Shown: one piece after another, positions 36,800 through 45,561 of the stretch | Numbering within the stretch: the stretch's first letter is position 1 | Layout of the letters: each line of letters opens with the position of its first letter | Origin: Nostoc sp. GT001 | Lineage (GTDB): Bacteria > Cyanobacteriota > Cyanobacteriia > Cyanobacteriales > Nostocaceae | Length of the DNA: 55,208 nucleotides | Direction: 5' to 3' | NCBI RefSeq assembly: GCF_030382115.1 | Contig: NZ_JAUDRJ010000003.1 | Location: 894,897 to 950,104, forward strand | The notes under the pieces: generated by a model | Seen by the model: the letters and a program-made list of their open reading frames with translations, nothing else | The model's database searches: none | Told to the model about the DNA's origin: nothing | Made by a program: the position numbers and the translations under genes

Positions 36800-37915
36800 T
36801 TATCTTCTTAAACTGCGCGGGTCAAGTGCATCTCTCAGCCCATCACCGAGTAAGTTGAATGCCAGCACTGTGAGGATAATCAGCACAGCTGACGGCCAAA
36901 TTAGCCAAGGTTGCAACACCAAAATTGAAGCATTGCTAGCCAGAGAAAGCATATTTCCCCAAGAGGGGTCTGGTTGTTGAATACCCAAGCCGATGAGACT
37001 CAATATCGCCTCTGCACCAATAAAGCTGGGAATTGCAAGAGTCGCAGAGATAACTACATAACTAGCCGTTTGCGGTAAAACATGGCGGAGGATGATATAA
37101 AGTGGGTTCCCGCCCATTGCACGCGAAGCTTGGACAAATTCTCGCTCTTTAATTGATAGTACCTGTCCCCGAATGACTCGTGCTAAACCAGCCCAGCTAA
37201 TAACGGAAGTAATCACCACAATCAACAAAAAGCGCTGGGTACTACTTAAACCCGCTGGTAAGACTGCGCCCAATGTCACCAAAAGATAAATACTAGGGAA
37301 AGTCATTAGCACTTCTGCCAAGCGCATAATTAGGCTATCAGTTACACCGCCGAAATAGCCAGAAATTCCCCCAATGAGCAAACCAAGGGGATAGGTAATG
37401 ATAATGCCAAAAATCCCGATAAACATACTGATGCGACCGCCATGTAAAAGGCGGCTGAATTGGTCGCGCCCTTGGTCATCAGTACCCAATATGTTGACTT
37501 TTGTGCCACTTGTTGTCCCAAATAAATGCCAATTTAAGGGAATACCAGGAAAGATCGTGACTTCATCCCACTTCGGGGGTAATGGCAAACTCATCTGCAA
37601 CAATCGGTATTCTGGCCCGGAGACAAATAGACGCAGAGGTGATGGATTTTTGAAGTCTACAATGAGTTTGCGATCGCCTGTTTCTAAATTAGTATCTCCC
37701 TGAGTCGTCGGATAAACATGGGGGCCGATAAACTGCCCTGACTGAGAAACCCAGTGGATCTTAGTTGGTGGCAGCAGTGAACCATTAGGCTGTGAAGCAT
37801 AGGGGTCATAAGGAGCTACGAAATCAGCTGCAATTACTCCTATATAGAAAATTAACAGTAAAATAGCCCCAAATCGTGCCAAAGGATTTTTCTTCAGTCG
37901 TCGCCACCAATCCAT
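36800..37915 (-). CDS. Peptide-type ABC transporter permease, DppC-like
   Basis: A 371-residue permease of the DppC/OppC type. The N-terminus WWRRLKKNPLARFGAILLLI followed by a first helix and DFVAPYDPYASQPNGSLLPP is diagnostic. A long periplasmic insertion (residues about 50-130, with YRLLQMSLPLPP and LNWHLFGTT) precedes GTDDQGRDQFSRLLHGGRIS and the EAA loop KEREFVQASRAMGGNPLYII. It is probably the partner of the DppB-like permease at 34270, but is on the opposite strand beyond a DUF4241 gene. Confidence 0.93.
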   Translation of the reverse strand: MDWWRRLKKNPLARFGAILLLIFYIGVIAADFVAPYDPYASQPNGSLLPPTKIHWVSQSGQFIGPHVYPTTQGDTNLETGDRKLIVDFKNPSPLRLFVSGPEYRLLQMSLPLPPKWDEVTIFPGIPLNWHLFGTTSGTKVNILGTDDQGRDQFSRLLHGGRISMFIGIFGIIITYPLGLLIGGISGYFGGVTDSLIMRLAEVLMTFPSIYLLVTLGAVLPAGLSSTQRFLLIVVITSVISWAGLARVIRGQVLSIKEREFVQASRAMGGNPLYIILRHVLPQTASYVVISATLAIPSFIGAEAILSLIGLGIQQPDPSWGNMLSLASNASILVLQPWLIWPSAVLIILTVLAFNLLGDGLRDALDPRSLRR

Positions 37916-37917
37916 AG

Positions 37918-38020
37918 TAGTTAGGAGTTATAAGTTAGGAGTTATGAGTTATTAAGTTTTTATCTTAATTCATAACTCATGATTAATAATTTTCAACTCC
38001 TAAACTCCTAACTCCCAACT
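37918..38020. repeat. AGGAGTTA/TAACTCCT repeat hairpin
   Basis: Direct units TTAGGAGTTA-type (37919-37950) face complementary TAACTCC/CAACTCTT units (37968-38018). This is the same 7-base unit (TAGGAGT) seen at 53411-53441. Confidence 0.55.
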
Positions 38021-38021
38021 C

Positions 38022-38903
38022 TTAGCTCTTAACTGCTAACTGCTCTAAATACCTTTGCTGTTCTTCTTGTTGTTTTTCATGTTCCACAACAAACACGTTT
38101 GAGTAAAGATTTGCAAGAATTTGTTTTCCCTGTTGTGTCAATGATAGGTAATGCAGTCCTTCTTGAATATAGGGATATACGCCATTCCAGTAAAACTTAG
38201 CGTAGTTATTGCGTAAATCGGCAGGGGTTTTATAGCCCAAAACTTTATTTACACCAGTTTCTTCAAATTCGTAAAATAAAGAAGTAATTTTCTTCAGGTA
38301 ACGTGGGTCGCTTAGTTGACCAATCAAATCAGCAGCCCGGACTAATCCGGCAAAACACCTTGTATCTTGATGATCTTCTGCCGCAGGTACCGGAAATCGA
38401 GTCAATTCAATATTGCTCTTAATTGCCTCAGCATCTATTAACTTGTGACCTCCAAAACGCTCATCAATAAAAAGCTTGGCTCTATCAACATGATACGGCG
38501 TCAAACTGGCATCAGAAGCACCAGCAGCCACAGAAATCATTCTGCCATTTTTACCTGTGGCATATAAGTTTGCTGTTTCTCGGTCTTGCCGACAAACCCC
38601 TTTAACGTAGCCAATATCGTGACACACTAAGGAAATAATACAATGCAACCAGTCTTCACTGGAAACACCGCCTTCCCTAATATGTTTACCACGTAAAATT
38701 TCTTGCCCCACTAGGGCGACTAGGACTGTGTGTTCAACATTGTGATAAAGGGCGTCGCTATTGGCAATGTTTTCCAAAGCCATGTTACCTGCCCAGGCGA
38801 TAATATCCTGATAATCATTTTTAAAGCAGCCATAAGTGCGACGGTAGCCGTCTCGAATTTCATTTACAAAGGCATCAATTAAAATTTCAGTGGCATTGAA
38901 CAT
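38022..38903 (-). CDS. HD-domain phosphohydrolase
   Basis: A 293-residue soluble protein with an HD metal-dependent phosphohydrolase domain. Metal-binding residues are in NSDALYHNVEHTVLVALVGQ (His pair), LHCIISLVCHDIGYVKGVCR (the HD doublet) and a later D in FAGLVRAADLIGQLSD. HD enzymes hydrolyse phosphate esters of nucleotides, including cyclic dinucleotides, but the substrate here cannot be assigned. A C-terminal helical tail ends in EHEKQQEEQQRYLEQLA. Family members of this form are conserved in cyanobacteria. Single-gene unit, divergent from the RND operon. Confidence 0.88.
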   Translation of the reverse strand: MFNATEILIDAFVNEIRDGYRRTYGCFKNDYQDIIAWAGNMALENIANSDALYHNVEHTVLVALVGQEILRGKHIREGGVSSEDWLHCIISLVCHDIGYVKGVCRQDRETANLYATGKNGRMISVAAGASDASLTPYHVDRAKLFIDERFGGHKLIDAEAIKSNIELTRFPVPAAEDHQDTRCFAGLVRAADLIGQLSDPRYLKKITSLFYEFEETGVNKVLGYKTPADLRNNYAKFYWNGVYPYIQEGLHYLSLTQQGKQILANLYSNVFVVEHEKQQEEQQRYLEQLAVKS

Positions 38904-39442
38904 ATCTGCTTACTCTGGTAAATACCAATTTTTTATTGATTTGATTGATTTCAAAATTCCATAATCAAGGCCACCCTTGCTGGAATCTAAGGCAATGGAG
39001 TTTGCTCCTTTGTAACTCACGTGTAGCTGTAGACGCTAGCTTTATCTGTACCTGGATACACGGCTTTTGGCAAAACAAAGGCTTTAGATAAATGGTTGAT
39101 TACGTATAAAAAATAATTTCCTGGTGTACCAAGGTACATAAATACTTTCGATTCTAATTAGATAAATCTAGATGAGCTATATCAGTTTTTCATATCTAAG
39201 CCTTGGTTGACAGTGATCTAAATAGAGATGGTGTGTGACATAGAGTAGTTCTATAAGATTAGAGAATTTTTTGTATCATAACTTACATAAAATTTATGAT
39301 CGCTTTTTAGTAGTAATTTCTCTTAGTGAGAAAGTTGTATTATATACTATTGCAGATCAAAGACATTTACTATGAAATACGTCATAGTTGATATCGAAGT
39401 AAATAAACTTCAAGTTTTCTTAAGAAAATACCAAAATTTGGT
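38904..39442. promoter_or_regulatory. Long regulatory gap before the RND efflux genes
   Basis: 539 bases between divergent genes, AT-rich. A 17-base dyad ATACCAAA A TTTGGTAT at 39428-39444 overlaps the ATG of the adaptor gene and could be an operator. The adaptor gene may instead start at a GTG at 39476, preceded by AGAGG, which would put the dyad in the untranslated leader. No promoter boxes were assigned with confidence. Confidence 0.4.
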
Positions 39443-40933
39443 ATGGATAGACAGACAGCAAGTAGAGGTGAAACTGTGAGCGATGAAAGTCTTTCAGAAG
39501 TTGAGGTGGAAGAAGCTATAACCTCTGAAGATAGGAGTTTTTTAAGCAAATCAGATCAAAAACAAACCAAGGCATGGTTGAAGCCATTATTCTTGGGTAC
39601 TGGTTTAGGAATTGCGATCGCCTTGGTTGTGATGAGTCTATTAAATCGTTTTCCATCCCGTCAACAAAGCGCCGTAGCGGATAAAAAAGTTAACCCAGCG
39701 ATGACAGTCACTGTCGCCACAGTAGAAACTGCCCGTGTTGTCCGTACCCTTAAAACGACTGGGACTGTAGCGGCGAGTGATTTAATTCCGGTACTACCGC
39801 AAACAAACGGTTTACAAATTAAAAGCATCCCCGCAAATGTCAAAGAAGGAGCTTTTGTCAAACAAGGTCAAGTATTGGCGGTGTTAGATGGTTCCATACT
39901 GCAAAGCCAAATTAGCCAAGCAAAAGCAGATGTAGAATCGAAACAAGCAGATGTGGTATCGAAACAAGCAGATGTGGCATCGAAACAAGCAGATTTGGCA
40001 TCAAATAAAGCAATAGTCCAGCAAAGACAAGCCGATTTAGCTCAAGCTAAGGCGAGGTTAGAGGAAGCAGGCAAGAATTATCAGCGCTATCAACAACTCG
40101 CTGACTCTGGGACAATTAGCAAACAAGAACTTGATACTCGTTCTTACGCTGTGAAAACTGCCATAGAAGTTGTGAACCTGTCCCAAGAAAATATACGTAG
40201 TGCCCAGGCTAATATCGGCAGTGCCCAAGCTAACATTAATAACGCCCAAGCGATCGTCAATAAAGCCAAAGCCGATGTCAAAAGCAGTGCTGCTAAGGTG
40301 CAACAACTGCAAACTCAGTTAGGACAAACTGTGGTACGTGCGCCGGTTTCGGGAGTAATCGCCGAAAAACTAGCTAGAGTTGGTGATGTGACTGGTGTAC
40401 CGCCGCAAACCCAGGTGGGAACCGTGATTGGTGGCACACAAAAACTATTTTCGATTATCCGAGATGAAAAGCTAGAACTTCAGGCGAAGGTGCCCGAAAC
40501 TCAACTAACTCAGGTGAAAATTGGCGCATCGGTGCAAATTACTTCTGATGTCGATCGGCGGGTGCGATCGCAAGGACGAGTCAGAGATATACAACCACAG
40601 CTGAACGATCAAAGACGGGAAGCGACAGTGAAAATTGACTTACCACCAACAACTTTACTGAAACCAGGAATGTTTGCTAGTGCTGCAATTACCACTAACT
40701 CAGGGATGAAAATGGTAGTGCCACAAAAAGCAGTGCAGTCCCAAGCTGACGCAAGTGTAATTGTATTCATCTTATCGGGTGAAAATACAGTCAGCAGTCA
40801 GAAAGTCGAGTTAGGAGATCCTGGTAATAACGACACAGTGGAAATCAAGAGTGGGTTACAGTTAGGCGATCGCGTTGTCGTTGATGGTGCTGGCTATCTC
40901 AAAGATGGCGATCGGGTTCGAGTTGTAGATTGA
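39443..40933 (+). CDS. RND efflux periplasmic adaptor (membrane fusion protein)
   Basis: A 496-residue HlyD/AcrA-type adaptor. It has an N-terminal cytoplasmic stretch (about 1-50), one membrane helix (FLGTGLGIAIALVVMSLLN, about 51-70), a lipoyl-like half IPANVKEGAFVKQGQVLAVL, a long coiled-coil hairpin (about 150-290; heptad-like KQADVVSKQADVASKQADLA repeats), the second lipoyl half VVRAPVSGVIAEKLARVGDV, and a beta-barrel domain (LQAKVPETQLTQVKIGASV). It would join the RND pump at 41218 to an outer-membrane channel not seen here. The annotated ATG is uncertain; a GTG 33 bases downstream has a better ribosome binding site (AGAGG, 7 bases away). Confidence 0.9.
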   Translation: MDRQTASRGETVSDESLSEVEVEEAITSEDRSFLSKSDQKQTKAWLKPLFLGTGLGIAIALVVMSLLNRFPSRQQSAVADKKVNPAMTVTVATVETARVVRTLKTTGTVAASDLIPVLPQTNGLQIKSIPANVKEGAFVKQGQVLAVLDGSILQSQISQAKADVESKQADVVSKQADVASKQADLASNKAIVQQRQADLAQAKARLEEAGKNYQRYQQLADSGTISKQELDTRSYAVKTAIEVVNLSQENIRSAQANIGSAQANINNAQAIVNKAKADVKSSAAKVQQLQTQLGQTVVRAPVSGVIAEKLARVGDVTGVPPQTQVGTVIGGTQKLFSIIRDEKLELQAKVPETQLTQVKIGASVQITSDVDRRVRSQGRVRDIQPQLNDQRREATVKIDLPPTTLLKPGMFASAAITTNSGMKMVVPQKAVQSQADASVIVFILSGENTVSSQKVELGDPGNNDTVEIKSGLQLGDRVVVDGAGYLKDGDRVRVVD

Positions 40934-41217
40934 AGCAGGAGTCAGAATTCAGAAGTCAGAATTCAGGAGTCAGAAGTCAGAATTTTGAATCCAATCAGTG
41001 AGTGATTTAGCGGGAAGTCGAGCAGTCAATTGATAAGGCAGTCTTGATAAGATTTCTCGACTTGAGCGAATTGGTGTGTTATCAAGCTTGAGTATTAAAG
41101 TTTTCTGAATTCTGAATTCTAAATTCTGAATTCTGGATTTTTACCCTGAGATGTCGAATCCCCAATCGTTCGACTGAGCGTAGTCGAAGTCCCAAATCCC
41201 AAATCTAAAATTTCCCA
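40934..41217. repeat. Repeat-filled spacer between adaptor and pump
   Basis: Tandem CAGAATTCAGAAGT-type units (about 40944-40983) face complementary TTCTGAATTCTGAATT units (41102-41134), able to form a hairpin. A copy of the dispersed repeat ACTGAGCGTAGTCGAAGT is at 41173-41190. A break in transcription between the two genes is possible. Confidence 0.55.
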
Positions 41218-44200
41218 ATGTCTTTTAATATCTCAGCCTGGTCGATTAAAAAACCTGTTCCCACCATAGTTTTATTTTTAATTTTGACCGTTGTGGGTTG
41301 GTTCTCATTCATATCCTTGGGGATTGATACTAACCCAAATATTGATGTGCCAACAGTTTTGATCAAAGTCACTCAACCCGGTGCAGGCCCAGCAGAACTA
41401 GAATCCCAAGTGACGAAAAAAATTGAAGATGCTGTGGCGGGGTTGGGTAATATCGATTACATGATTTCTACCGTTAGCGATGGGAATTCTAAGACGACAA
41501 TCAATTTTGTTTTGGGTACAGATAGCGATCGCGCCACCAATGATGTTAGAAATGCGATCGCTCAAATTCGCCAAGATTTACCCCAAGACATCAACGATCC
41601 GATTGTGGAACGTCTGGAATTTGCCGGCGGCCCGGTGATTACCTACGCGGTTAAATCTGATCGGCGTTCTGTAGAAGAATTAAGTAATCTCGTAGACCAA
41701 ACTATTAGCCGCACCTTATTGGGAGTTCGTGGTGTAGCACAAATTCAGCGTGTGGGTGGCGTTGACCGAGAAATTCGCATTAATCTTAATCCAGACCGCT
41801 TACAATCTTTAGCGATTACCGCCACTCAGGTAAACGACCAAATCCGCGCTTTGAACATTAACCTACCTGGCGGACGTGCCGAAGTTGGTGGTAGCGAACA
41901 AAGTATCCGCACATTAGGAAGTGCCACCAGTGTGGATATTTTGAAAACTTACGAAATCCTATTACCACAAGGAGGTTCCGTACCTTTATCCAGTTTGGGA
42001 ACTGTAGAAGATAAATTTGGTGACGTGCGCCAAGCCGCCAGTTTAAATAATCAACCTGTGGTAGCTTTCCAAGTCTTGCGTAGTACTGGCAGCGTTCTGG
42101 TGACAGTGGAAGAAGGAGTAAAAGCAGCAGTCAAACAACTGGAAAAAACCCTTCCCCCAGATGTCAAGTTAGATTTAATTTTTACTAGGGCCGATATTGT
42201 CCGCCAATCTTACCAAAGCACCATTGATGAGTTGATTCAAGCCTCGGTGTTGGCGGTCATCGTTATTTTAGTGTTTTTGCGGGACTGGCGAGCAACATTA
42301 ATTACTGCTGTTGCCTTACCCCTATCAATAATTCCCACATTTGCAGTGCAGCAAGCCCTTGGTTACACCCTCAACAACATGACTTTGTTGGCATTAGCGC
42401 TGGCGGTGGGCAACTTAGTAGATGATGCCGTTGTGGAAATTGAAAATATGGAACGGCATATCGCTATGGGCAAGTCGGCTTGGGAAGCTGCTTTTGAGTC
42501 TTCCGACGAAGTAGGATTAGCAGTAATCGCAAGTTCAGCGACAATTATTGCAGTGTTTATGCCCGTTGCTTTTATGGGTGGAATTCCAGGGCAATTTTTT
42601 CAACCATTTGGCGTTACCGTTGCCGTTTCCACAATTTTTTCAACTCTTGTCGCGCGGATGGTTACGCCGATGATGGGGGCGTATCTTTTAAAAGAGGCAG
42701 AGGGGCACACTTCGACTACGCCCTTCGGCTACGCTCAGGACAGGCTCAGTGACCGGGGGGCAGAGGGGCAGAGGGGAATAATAAAAATTTTTAATTTTAA
42801 ATTTATACTTCCAGGTGGCGGGAAGGGAAGTAGAAAACTTGGAGATGAAAAGCGTCAAGGGTTTCAACCTTATAGATCGCTTTTACAGTGGGCGTTACGC
42901 CATAGATTGACAACAATGGCGATCGCATTAGCTTTTTTTATTGCCAGTCTGATGCTGGTTCCCTTGATTCCCAAAGGTTTCGTTGATGATGGCGACTTTG
43001 GAATTTCCAGCGTATCTATAGAATTACCTCCTGGTTCCACATTAGAAGACGTTAACAAGGTAGTCACACAAGCAACTGATATCATCCGCCAAAACCCGGT
43101 AGTTGAACGTGTACTAGCAACAGAAGAGATCAATTCTGCCAGCCTTACCATTAATCTCAAACCTAGAGAAAAACGAAATATTTCCCAAAAACAGTTTGAG
43201 GAACAAGTGCGTCCTGACTTTGAGCAAATACCAGGAGCTAGAATTAGTTTTCAAAGTCAGTCACCGGGTGACAGTCGTAAAGGTTTATCAATTGTCCTCA
43301 GAAGTGAAAATCCCGAAGCCTTGAATCAAGCTGCTGATGCCCTAGAAAAGCAGATGCGATCGCTACCCGGATTAGTAGAAGTGTCTTCGACTGCAAGTTT
43401 GGTAAAACCAGAGATTTTAGTAATTCCTAACCCCCAACGGGCAGCAGATTTGGGAGTGACAGTGCAAGCGATCGCTCGGACTGCTTCCCTTGCCACCATC
43501 GGCGATAATGAGGCCAACTTGGCAAAATTTAATTTAAGCGATCGTCAAATCCCCATTCGCGTGCAAATCGATCCGCAAGCGCGGGCTGACATCAACACAA
43601 TCACAAATCTCCAAGTCCCCAGTCAAAATGGTAGATTGATTCCCCTCATAGCAGTGGCAGATATCCGCTTTGGTAGCGGCCCTGCTACCATCAACCGTTA
43701 CGATCGCGCCCGTCAAGTAGCTGTAGAAGCCAATTTGCAAGGGCTTTCTTTAGGAGAGGCGGTGCAAACAATTAACCAACTACCTGCAATGCAAAACTTA
43801 CCGCCAGGGGTAGTACAGCAACCATCAGGCAGTGCCAAAATTATGCAAGATATTTTTGGGCGCTTTGGCGGCGCATTAGGGCTGGCATTAATGTGTATCT
43901 ATGCAATTCTGGTACTGCTGTATAACAACTTTCTTCATCCATTATCGATTATGGCAGCCTTACCCTTTTGTTTAGGCGGCGCATTGGTAGCGTTGATGGT
44001 TGCTCAAAAACCCTTGGGAATATATGCCCTAATTGGGATTGTGTTGCTGTTAGGGATTGTCACCAAAAACTCGATTCTGTTAGTAGACTATACAATCATC
44101 AACATGCAAGAAGGCAAAACCCAACGTCAGGCACTCATTGAATCAGGCGTATCACGTCTGCGCCCAATTTTAATGACTTCTTTTGCAACGATCGCAGGTA

Positions 44201-44400
44201 TTTTGCCCCTAGCATTAGGAATTGGTGCGGGTTCTGAAGTTCGCCAACCGATGGGAATTGCTATTATGGGCGGTTTCACAACTTCTACCCTGCTGACACT
44301 AGTGGTAGTGCCAGTGATATTTAGCTACATTGACAACTTTCAAACTTGGATTATGCATACACTGCATTATGGCTTTGGTAAAAAACCATCGCGCCAATAA
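41218..44400 (+). CDS. RND-family efflux pump, inner-membrane transporter
   Basis: A 1060-residue AcrB-type proton-driven exporter. The N-terminus (MSFNISAWSIKKPVPTIVLF), the porter-domain motif LIKVTQPGAGPAELESQVTK, the membrane helix 4 aspartate pair in ALAVGNLVDDAVVEIENMER (proton relay), GGIPGQFFQPFGVTVAVSTI and TM11-12 region GIGAGSEVRQPMGIAIMGGF are all present. Two copies of the porter-TM arrangement span the protein. Residues about 492-545, the cytoplasmic loop between the halves, contain an unusual extra segment, EAEGHTSTTPFGYAQDRLSD and on, encoded by intergenic-type repeats. Substrate (hydrophobic compounds or drugs) is unknown. Confidence 0.95.
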   Translation: MSFNISAWSIKKPVPTIVLFLILTVVGWFSFISLGIDTNPNIDVPTVLIKVTQPGAGPAELESQVTKKIEDAVAGLGNIDYMISTVSDGNSKTTINFVLGTDSDRATNDVRNAIAQIRQDLPQDINDPIVERLEFAGGPVITYAVKSDRRSVEELSNLVDQTISRTLLGVRGVAQIQRVGGVDREIRINLNPDRLQSLAITATQVNDQIRALNINLPGGRAEVGGSEQSIRTLGSATSVDILKTYEILLPQGGSVPLSSLGTVEDKFGDVRQAASLNNQPVVAFQVLRSTGSVLVTVEEGVKAAVKQLEKTLPPDVKLDLIFTRADIVRQSYQSTIDELIQASVLAVIVILVFLRDWRATLITAVALPLSIIPTFAVQQALGYTLNNMTLLALALAVGNLVDDAVVEIENMERHIAMGKSAWEAAFESSDEVGLAVIASSATIIAVFMPVAFMGGIPGQFFQPFGVTVAVSTIFSTLVARMVTPMMGAYLLKEAEGHTSTTPFGYAQDRLSDRGAEGQRGIIKIFNFKFILPGGGKGSRKLGDEKRQGFQPYRSLLQWALRHRLTTMAIALAFFIASLMLVPLIPKGFVDDGDFGISSVSIELPPGSTLEDVNKVVTQATDIIRQNPVVERVLATEEINSASLTINLKPREKRNISQKQFEEQVRPDFEQIPGARISFQSQSPGDSRKGLSIVLRSENPEALNQAADALEKQMRSLPGLVEVSSTASLVKPEILVIPNPQRAADLGVTVQAIARTASLATIGDNEANLAKFNLSDRQIPIRVQIDPQARADINTITNLQVPSQNGRLIPLIAVADIRFGSGPATINRYDRARQVAVEANLQGLSLGEAVQTINQLPAMQNLPPGVVQQPSGSAKIMQDIFGRFGGALGLALMCIYAILVLLYNNFLHPLSIMAALPFCLGGALVALMVAQKPLGIYALIGIVLLLGIVTKNSILLVDYTIINMQEGKTQRQALIESGVSRLRPILMTSFATIAGILPLALGIGAGSEVRQPMGIAIMGGFTTSTLLTLVVVPVIFSYIDNFQTWIMHTLHYGFGKKPSRQ
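42692..42786. repeat. Dispersed repeat inserted in frame in the RND gene
   Basis: AGAGGCAGAGGGGCAC, then TTCGACTACGCCCTTCGGCT (the reverse of the AGCGTAGTCGAAGT repeat found at 13473, 34113 and 41173), then GGGGGGCAGAGGGGCAGAGG. The purine part matches the intergenic array at 15295-15330. The reading frame stays open through it. Confidence 0.75.
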
Positions 44401-44609
44401 TGATTGTAGGCGTTGCTGAATTAAGGGATGATTGTTGTGGGGTAGGCATCCTGCCCGCCGAATCGTATTGCTTTTGCCCCTGTGCCTGTTGTGCGATCGC
44501 ATTTACCACTGGGAATTATAACAAACAGATTCACCAGAGTAGATATACATACAATGTGCGATCGCTTTCATCGCTATGATCGAATAAACTTCCGGGCGAA
44601 CTGTGAGTG
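44401..44609. other. Spacer after the RND pump gene
   Basis: About 210 bases with several HIP1 sites (near 44492 and 44561) and no gene; leads into the MITE-like element at 44610. Confidence 0.4.
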
Positions 44610-44744
44610 ATATCATGTCCGCATAATTATTTATGATTTCCACAGTCATTGCACCCCTCCCCGCTCTTCGGGAGGGGAGACAAAGCGCAGCTTTGGCGGG
44701 GTGGGGTTCTTGGGGTTTAGTAAGTAATCAAGCGGACATGATAT
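44610..44744. mobile_element. 135-bp MITE-like element
   Basis: Perfect 13-bp terminal inverted repeats ATATCATGTCCGC (44610-44622) and GCGGACATGATAT (44732-44744) bound a 135-base segment. Inside, GCACCCCTCCCCGC faces GCGGGGTGGGGT and a local CTCCCC/GGGGAG hairpin, so almost the whole element is self-complementary. It has no coding capacity. Likely a non-autonomous element; its right end is 26 bases before the DUF29 gene and may influence it. Confidence 0.75.
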
Positions 44745-44769
44745 GAATAGTTAGGAGCTAATCTGAGAA

Positions 44770-45237
44770 ATGCCTAACCCGCTATACGATCGAGATTTGC
44801 AATTATGGATTGAGCAAACCATTCAACAGTTACAAAATCATGAATTTGAGGCGTTAGATATTGAGCATTTGATTGAGGAGCTAGTTGATTTGGGTAAGGC
44901 AGAGAAAAATGCTCTGAAAAGCAATCTGACAATTTTGTTGGCGCATTTACTCAAATTAAGAGTTCAGTATGATGTACCTGATGGCATGAAAGGAAACTGG
45001 TATAGCTCAATACTTGAACATCGTCAGCAAGTTCTGAATAATTTAGCAGATACTCCTTCTCTAAAAAGTTTTCTGGTAGAGGCAGTGGAAAAAGCCTACC
45101 CAGATGCTCGCAAGCTAGCCATTAAAGAAGGTAAGTTGGCTAAGTTTGGGATTCGGATACCCCAAGAAAGTGAGTATCCCACCGTTTGTCCTTTTTCCAT
45201 TGAGCAGATTTTAGATGAGGATTTTTACGGGCTGTAG
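44770..45237 (+). CDS. DUF29 family protein
   Basis: A 155-residue DUF29 protein, a family of helical proteins expanded in cyanobacteria. The conserved opening YDRDLQLWIEQTIQQLQNHE, then FEALDIEHLIEELVDLGKAE, LLAHLLKLRVQYDVP and a conserved WYSSILEHRQQVLNNL are present. No signal peptide or membrane helix. Function is unknown; it is often adjacent to mobile elements, here the MITE-like segment just upstream. Confidence 0.92.
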   Translation: MPNPLYDRDLQLWIEQTIQQLQNHEFEALDIEHLIEELVDLGKAEKNALKSNLTILLAHLLKLRVQYDVPDGMKGNWYSSILEHRQQVLNNLADTPSLKSFLVEAVEKAYPDARKLAIKEGKLAKFGIRIPQESEYPTVCPFSIEQILDEDFYGL

Positions 45238-45438
45238 AGGCTTGTTCCTGCTGTCATATTGCTTTACATCTAGATGGATAGACAGCTTGACCGAAAGGTT
45301 CTACAATCTGACTGATTGCGGTAACTTTACCTATTGCCCAATCCACATAAGCATAGTAAAGATTTTCTAGTGATTCCGTTTGATTGCGGAAGCACTAAAT
45401 TAATATAGGAAAGTCTTTGAGTAAAGGGCAGCAGACAA

Positions 45439-45561
45439 ATGGATGTAAAGCTGATTCTAGCCGGGTTAACAGTTATATTTACGCTTTCGTGCTTATTTTT
45501 TGGCACGAAAAATGGATTCTATGATTCAGATGACTATCACGGTAACGGCTCGGCACATTGA
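45439..45561 (+). CDS. ndhP: Small membrane protein, probably NDH-1 subunit NdhP
   Basis: A 40-residue protein too short for many gene callers: MDVKLILAGLTVIFTLSCLF, then FGTKNGFYDSDDYHGNGSAH and stop. It has one membrane helix (about 4-22) and a conserved-looking C-terminal tail GTKNGFYDSDxYHGNGSAH. The size and tail match what I recall of NdhP, a single-helix subunit of the cyanobacterial NDH-1 complex used in cyclic electron flow. The gene symbol rests on memory and should be taken as likely, not certain; a real coding sequence is strongly supported by composition and structure. It stands alone. Confidence 0.65.
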   Translation: MDVKLILAGLTVIFTLSCLFFGTKNGFYDSDDYHGNGSAH

